Source: Microbacterium sp. 5K110 (GTDB lineage Bacteria; Actinomycetota; Actinomycetes; Actinomycetales; Microbacteriaceae). Taken from it: DNA of 64,000 bases. The notes below the pieces were generated by a model. The model ran no database searches. It was not told the DNA's origin and worked only from the letters and a program-made list of their open reading frames with translations. The DNA is taken from positions 1-64,000 of the forward strand of contig NZ_VBUM01000005.1 of the NCBI RefSeq assembly GCF_005774735.1. Reading direction: 5' to 3'. Below, in pieces: positions 60,751 to 64,000 of this stretch (position 1 is its first letter; the number at the start of each line of letters is the position of its first letter). Position numbers and translations under genes: made by a program.

Positions 60751-61497
60751 TCAGCCCTTCGAGCCCTGCGCCGCGACGGCGGCGGCACCGGCGGCGGCGG
60801 CCTCGGGGTCGAGGTACTCACCGGGGCCGAGCGGCGCGAGGTCGTCGTCGAGACGGTAGACCAGCGGGATGCCGGTGGGGATGTTCAGCTCGGCGATGTC
60901 GGCGTCGCTGATGCCCTCGAGGTGCTTGACGAGGCCGCGCAGGGAGTTGCCGTGCGCGGTGACGAGGACCGTCTTGCCGGCCTGCAGGTCGGGGACGATG
61001 TCGCTGTGCCAGTACGGGAGCATGCGGTCGATGACGATCTTCAGCGACTCGGTGTCGGGCACCTCGCCGTCGATGCCGACGTAGCGCGGGTCGCCGACCT
61101 GGCTGTACTCGTCATCGGCGGGCAGCGGCGGCGGCGGCACGTCGAACGAACGGCGCCAGAGCATGAACTGCTCGTTGCCGAACTCTTCGAGCGTCTGGGC
61201 CTTGTCCTTGCCCTGCAGAGCGCCGTAGTGGCGCTCGTTGAGGCGCCACGTGCGCTTGACCGGGATCCACAGACGGTCGGCCGCGTCGAGGGCGATGTTG
61301 GCGGTCTGGATCGCACGGCTGAGCACCGAGGTGTGCAGCACGTCGGGCAGGACGCCGGACTCCTTCAGGAGTTCGCCGCCGCGCTGGGCCTCGGCCTTCC
61401 CCTGGTCGGTGAGCCGGACGTCGACCCAGCCGGTGAACTGATTGGTCTTGTTCCACTCGCTCTGCCCGTGGCGGAGGAGGATCAGCGTGTGAGGCAT
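60751..61497 (-). CDS. gpmA: 2,3-bisphosphoglycerate-dependent phosphoglycerate mutase
   Basis: 248 aa. Interconverts 2- and 3-phosphoglycerate in glycolysis. The phosphohistidine motif is [16 protein letters not shown] (His10). The other catalytic residues are in [33 protein letters not shown] and [15 protein letters not shown]. The C-terminal Ala-rich tail ([17 protein letters not shown]) is typical of the actinobacterial type. It is convergent with phoU and belongs to the conserved gpm-senX3-regX3 neighbourhood. Confidence 0.95.
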   Translation of the reverse strand: MPHTLILLRHGQSEWNKTNQFTGWVDVRLTDQGKAEAQRGGELLKESGVLPDVLHTSVLSRAIQTANIALDAADRLWIPVKRTWRLNERHYGALQGKDKAQTLEEFGNEQFMLWRRSFDVPPPPLPADDEYSQVGDPRYVGIDGEVPDTESLKIVIDRMLPYWHSDIVPDLQAGKTVLVTAHGNSLRGLVKHLEGISDADIAELNIPTGIPLVYRLDDDLAPLGPGEYLDPEAAAAGAAAVAAQGSKG

Positions 61498-61557
61498 GAC
61501 TCCATGCTAGCGACGCCGTGCGGTCGTCCCCGAGCGTGCGCCTGGCATCATGTCGGA

Positions 61558-62346
61558 GTGAGTCCCTCCCCCGTCGGCCGCCCGACACGCGGCACGACCG
61601 GGGTCAATCGGCTGCGGCGGGTCGACCGCTGGATCGCGCGGCATCCCGTGCTCCGCCGCGCCGACGACCCCCTCGTCGTCGACCTCGGGTTCGGCGCCAG
61701 CGCGGTCACCCCGCTCGAGCTGCACGCGCGGCTCACGCGTGTGCGCCCGGATGCCACGGTGCGGGGCCTCGAGATCGATCCCGAGCGCGTCGCGCGGGCG
61801 CGCGCCCAGGCTGCGGGGGTTACGGGCATCGACTTCGCGGTCGGCGGATTCGAGGTGCCGATGCCGCACGGTCGGCGTCCGGCCATCATCCGGGCCATGA
61901 ACGTACTGCGGCAGTACGACGAGGCCGACGTCGCCGCGGCCTGGGAGCGGATGTGCGGGCGGCTGGCTCCCGGCGGCATCCTCGTCGAAGGCACGTGCGA
62001 CGAGATCGGGCGCGTCGTGACCTGGGTGGAGGTCGGCCCGGATGCCGCACCCCGAACGCTGACCGTGTCGCTCCGGCTCGCGGGTCTGGAGGATCCCGCG
62101 ATCCTGGCCGAGCGCCTCCCGAAGGCGCTCATCCACCGCAACGTTCCCGGCGAAGGCGTGCACGAGTTCGTCGCCGCGCTGCAGCGGGAGTGGGTTCGGG
62201 CGGCGGCGGTCGCGCCGTTCGGCGCCGTCCACCGGTGGCGCACCTCCGTCGAGGCGCTGGCGGCCGCGGGATGGCCGGTGCGGGGACGCTCGCGCTGGCG
62301 ACTCGGCGAGGTCGGGGTCGACTGGAGCGCCGTCGCGCCGCCCTGA
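61558..62346 (+). CDS. Class I SAM-dependent methyltransferase-like protein
   Basis: 262 aa. The SAM-binding motif I is PLVVDLGFGASAVTPLELHA, motif II is VRGLEIDPERVARARAQAAG, and motif post-I is PAIIRAMNVLRQYDEADVAA. GGILVEGTCDEIGR is motif IV-like. The family is annotated widely as class I SAM methyltransferase without a known substrate; the gene is conserved next to gpmA in actinobacteria. The GTG start at 61558 has a CATCAT -10 six bases upstream and no ribosome binding site, consistent with a leaderless start. Confidence 0.8.
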   Translation: MSPSPVGRPTRGTTGVNRLRRVDRWIARHPVLRRADDPLVVDLGFGASAVTPLELHARLTRVRPDATVRGLEIDPERVARARAQAAGVTGIDFAVGGFEVPMPHGRRPAIIRAMNVLRQYDEADVAAAWERMCGRLAPGGILVEGTCDEIGRVVTWVEVGPDAAPRTLTVSLRLAGLEDPAILAERLPKALIHRNVPGEGVHEFVAALQREWVRAAAVAPFGAVHRWRTSVEALAAAGWPVRGRSRWRLGEVGVDWSAVAPP

Positions 62347-62351
62347 GGCTC

Positions 62352-63461
62352 TCAGACCCGCGGCAGCAGCGCCTGGGCCTCGGCGGACGGCATCCCCGTC
62401 GCCACGAGCAGGTCGACGGTGAGCGGCCGCATCGCCGAGATGAGGTTGAGTTCGCCGATGTTGCCGTCGGGCAGGATCGCGGCCGGATCCAGACGCGCGG
62501 CCAGCGCGGCGAGCGCGGCACGGGCGGCCGGTTCCATCGCCACGTCGTCGAGGGCGTCACGAACGAGCCCCGCGCCGCGTTCGATCTCGCCGAGGAGGTC
62601 GGCCGACACCGCGCGGGGCTGCCCGTCGGCACACAGATACGCCGCGCGACGGGCGACGACGCGCAGGTTGCGGGTGGCGAGATCCATCGCGGCACGGACG
62701 CGGGCGTGCCGGTCGAGCTCGGTGCGCTGGCGCCGGAGGAACGGCGAGATGCGCGCCACCTCCTGCCCCGACTCGAGCGAGCCGCTCCAGGCGTCCACGT
62801 AGGTCTGGAGAGCGCGGGCCCGCTCCAGACCGCGGTCGGCGCGGGCGCGGTCTCCGCGACGGAGGGCGCGCACGATCGTGGCGGTGGCCACGTCGAACGC
62901 GTCGAACAGCTCGTCGGCGTCGCGCAGCTCGGTGCGGCGGAGCGTGCGCGGGATGAGCGCCGTGACCAGCAGCGCCGCCGCTCCCCCGACCGCACCGTCG
63001 AGGAGCCGCACGAAAGGGACGCCCGTGACGAGCACGAGTGCGATGAGCGACTGGACCACCGCGGCGAGGGCGAAACCGGGCTGCGGTGACAGGAATCGCG
63101 CCACCAGGAGCGTGATCAGCATCGCCAGTCCGATCTGCCACCAGCCGGCACCGGCGATCAGCAGCACCAGCTCGGCGAGCAGGATGCCGACGAGCATGCC
63201 CGCGACGGTCTCGGCGACCCGCCACGGACGCGCGTCGCGCACCAGGCCGAGGCTGGACACGGTGACGGTCGCCGCCAGCAACGGAACGGGGTGTCCGAGG
63301 ACCGCGTGCGCGAACGCGTACGCGGCGGTGGCGGCCACCACGATCTGCACGATCGCGGGAAGGGACTCGCGGACGCGGCCCAGGCGACGCCGCAGGGTCG
63401 TGCGCAGGCGCGACCGTGGCACGACGACCCCGATGGTCGTCGAGGAATCCTCGTCGGTCAT
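62352..63461 (-). CDS. FUSC-family membrane protein (aromatic-acid exporter-like)
   Basis: 369 aa. The N-terminal half has six hydrophobic segments (PAIVQIVVAATAAYAFAHAV, LLAATVTVSSLGLVRDA, VAGMLVGILLAELVLLIAGA, VVQSLIALVLVTGV), matching the FUSC domain. The C-terminal half (200-369) is a cytoplasmic helical region. Related proteins export aromatic carboxylic acids or act in osmotic stress. The start at 63461 overlaps the folate-binding gene stop as ATGA, so the two are coupled. The N-terminal segment with RSRLRTTLRRRLGRVRESLP is strongly basic. Confidence 0.82.
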   Translation of the reverse strand: MTDEDSSTTIGVVVPRSRLRTTLRRRLGRVRESLPAIVQIVVAATAAYAFAHAVLGHPVPLLAATVTVSSLGLVRDARPWRVAETVAGMLVGILLAELVLLIAGAGWWQIGLAMLITLLVARFLSPQPGFALAAVVQSLIALVLVTGVPFVRLLDGAVGGAAALLVTALIPRTLRRTELRDADELFDAFDVATATIVRALRRGDRARADRGLERARALQTYVDAWSGSLESGQEVARISPFLRRQRTELDRHARVRAAMDLATRNLRVVARRAAYLCADGQPRAVSADLLGEIERGAGLVRDALDDVAMEPAARAALAALAARLDPAAILPDGNIGELNLISAMRPLTVDLLVATGMPSAEAQALLPRV

Positions 63462-64000
63462 TCCGCGGAGCGGCGACGGCCCAGGCGCGGGAGGCGCGGG
63501 ACGCCGGCCGTGGCGCCCGCGTCGGCGGGCACGACCGTCTCCGCAGAGGCGGCGATCGGGCCGTCGGCGGTATCGACGACGTAGGGCACGTCGGCCGCCG
63601 CGGTGCGCTTGACCAGCGCGAGGGCGATGGGCCCGTCCTCGTAGTGCAGGGCGACCGAGGTCACGGCGCCGACGGCGTCGTCCCCGATGCGCACGACGTC
63701 GCCGCGCGCCGGGAGCACGCTGTCGCTGCCGTCGAGCTGCAGGGCGACGACGCGGCGCGGCGGGTGCCCGAGATTGTGCACCTTCGCCACGGTCTCCTGA
63801 CCGCGGTAGCAGCCCTTCGACAAATGCACAGCGGTGCGCAGCCAGTCCATCTCGTGCGGGAGCAACCGCTCGTCGGCGTCGACCGACACGCGCGGACGCC
63901 ACGCGGCGACCCGCAGCGCGTCGACGGCGTCCCGACCGGCGAGAGCGACCTCGCCCGCCACCGCGGCGGCGACGACGCGGTCGAACTCCGCGGCATCCAC
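63458..64000 (-). CDS. YgfZ/GcvT-family folate-binding protein, N-terminus outside window
   Basis: The last 180 residues are present, open to the window edge. The family signature is KGCYRGQETVAKVHNLGHPPR (the conserved KGCYxGQE). It is related to glycine-cleavage T protein and helps Fe-S cluster enzymes or tRNA modification. Residues DAAEFDRVVAAAVAGEVAL at the window edge belong to the mid-part of the protein, so an upstream region of roughly 150-200 residues lies beyond 64000. The stop codon overlaps the FUSC gene start. Confidence 0.85.
   Translation of the reverse strand: MDAAEFDRVVAAAVAGEVALAGRDAVDALRVAAWRPRVSVDADERLLPHEMDWLRTAVHLSKGCYRGQETVAKVHNLGHPPRRVVALQLDGSDSVLPARGDVVRIGDDAVGAVTSVALHYEDGPIALALVKRTAAADVPYVVDTADGPIAASAETVVPADAGATAGVPRLPRLGRRRSAE

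Overview
The window looks like a chromosomal segment of a high-GC actinobacterium of the Micrococcales, most likely a Microbacterium or close relative. The evidence is a very GC-rich codon usage, many 5'-leaderless genes (TANNNT about six bases before ATG or GTG), and conserved actinobacterial blocks: serC/DUF3027/cold-shock/XPB, groEL/LytR_C/DUF3263, carD-ispDF-cysS-rlmB and gpm-phoU-senX3-regX3. No rRNA, phage, IS or CRISPR sequence was seen. One tRNA-Thr is present. The genus is an inference from gene content.

Layout. 1-6260: tail of a DUF2510 protein, then the mycobacterial-type SOS mutasome (imuA-imuB-dnaE2) behind a near-consensus LexA box. 6318-7424: a deleted isochorismatase remnant, an HNH endonuclease and an apparently unannotated 37-codon gene with its own promoter, ribosome binding site and terminator. 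7425-18137: M23 peptidase, DtxR-type regulator, serC, DUF3027 and cold-shock proteins, the XPB helicase pair, and a two-component system. 18188-24241: solitary groEL with two CIRCE-type repeats, cspA, LytR_C, DUF3263, DUF2332, msrB, nitroreductase-like and DMT exporter. 24325-30734: amylosucrase, tRNA-Thr, a DsbA-like protein without its CXXC, MsmK/UgpC-type ATPase, DUF4032 kinase-like protein, and an NAD(P)-binding protein.

30837-52527 is the accessory part, a roughly 21.7-kb catabolic island. A seven-gene operon (44964 down to 35722) starts with an amidohydrolase and continues with a CUT2-type ABC importer (permease, lipoprotein, and an unusual ATPase-permease fusion), an M24 creatinase-like protein with an altered metal site, a 3-hydroxyisobutyrate dehydrogenase-like protein and an SDR lacking YxxxK. 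It is flanked by a fused E1/E2 2-oxoacid dehydrogenase, a VOC protein with a GntR regulator, and two duplicated divergent modules, each an amidohydrolase facing a ketopantoate-reductase-like gene, with an XRE-cupin regulator, a zinc alcohol dehydrogenase and a Dabb protein between them. A short GTWCAG half-site recurs in the five regulatory gaps of the island. I infer import and stepwise hydrolysis, oxidation and decarboxylation of a nitrogenous compound. The substrate cannot be read from sequence.

52524-64000 returns to core genes: rlmB, cysS, a GNAT protein, ispDF, carD, a lipoprotein, regX3-senX3, phoU, gpmA, a methyltransferase, a FUSC protein and a partial YgfZ. Across the whole window the heptamer GGATGCC/GGCATCC is strikingly frequent, even where it forces rare codons.
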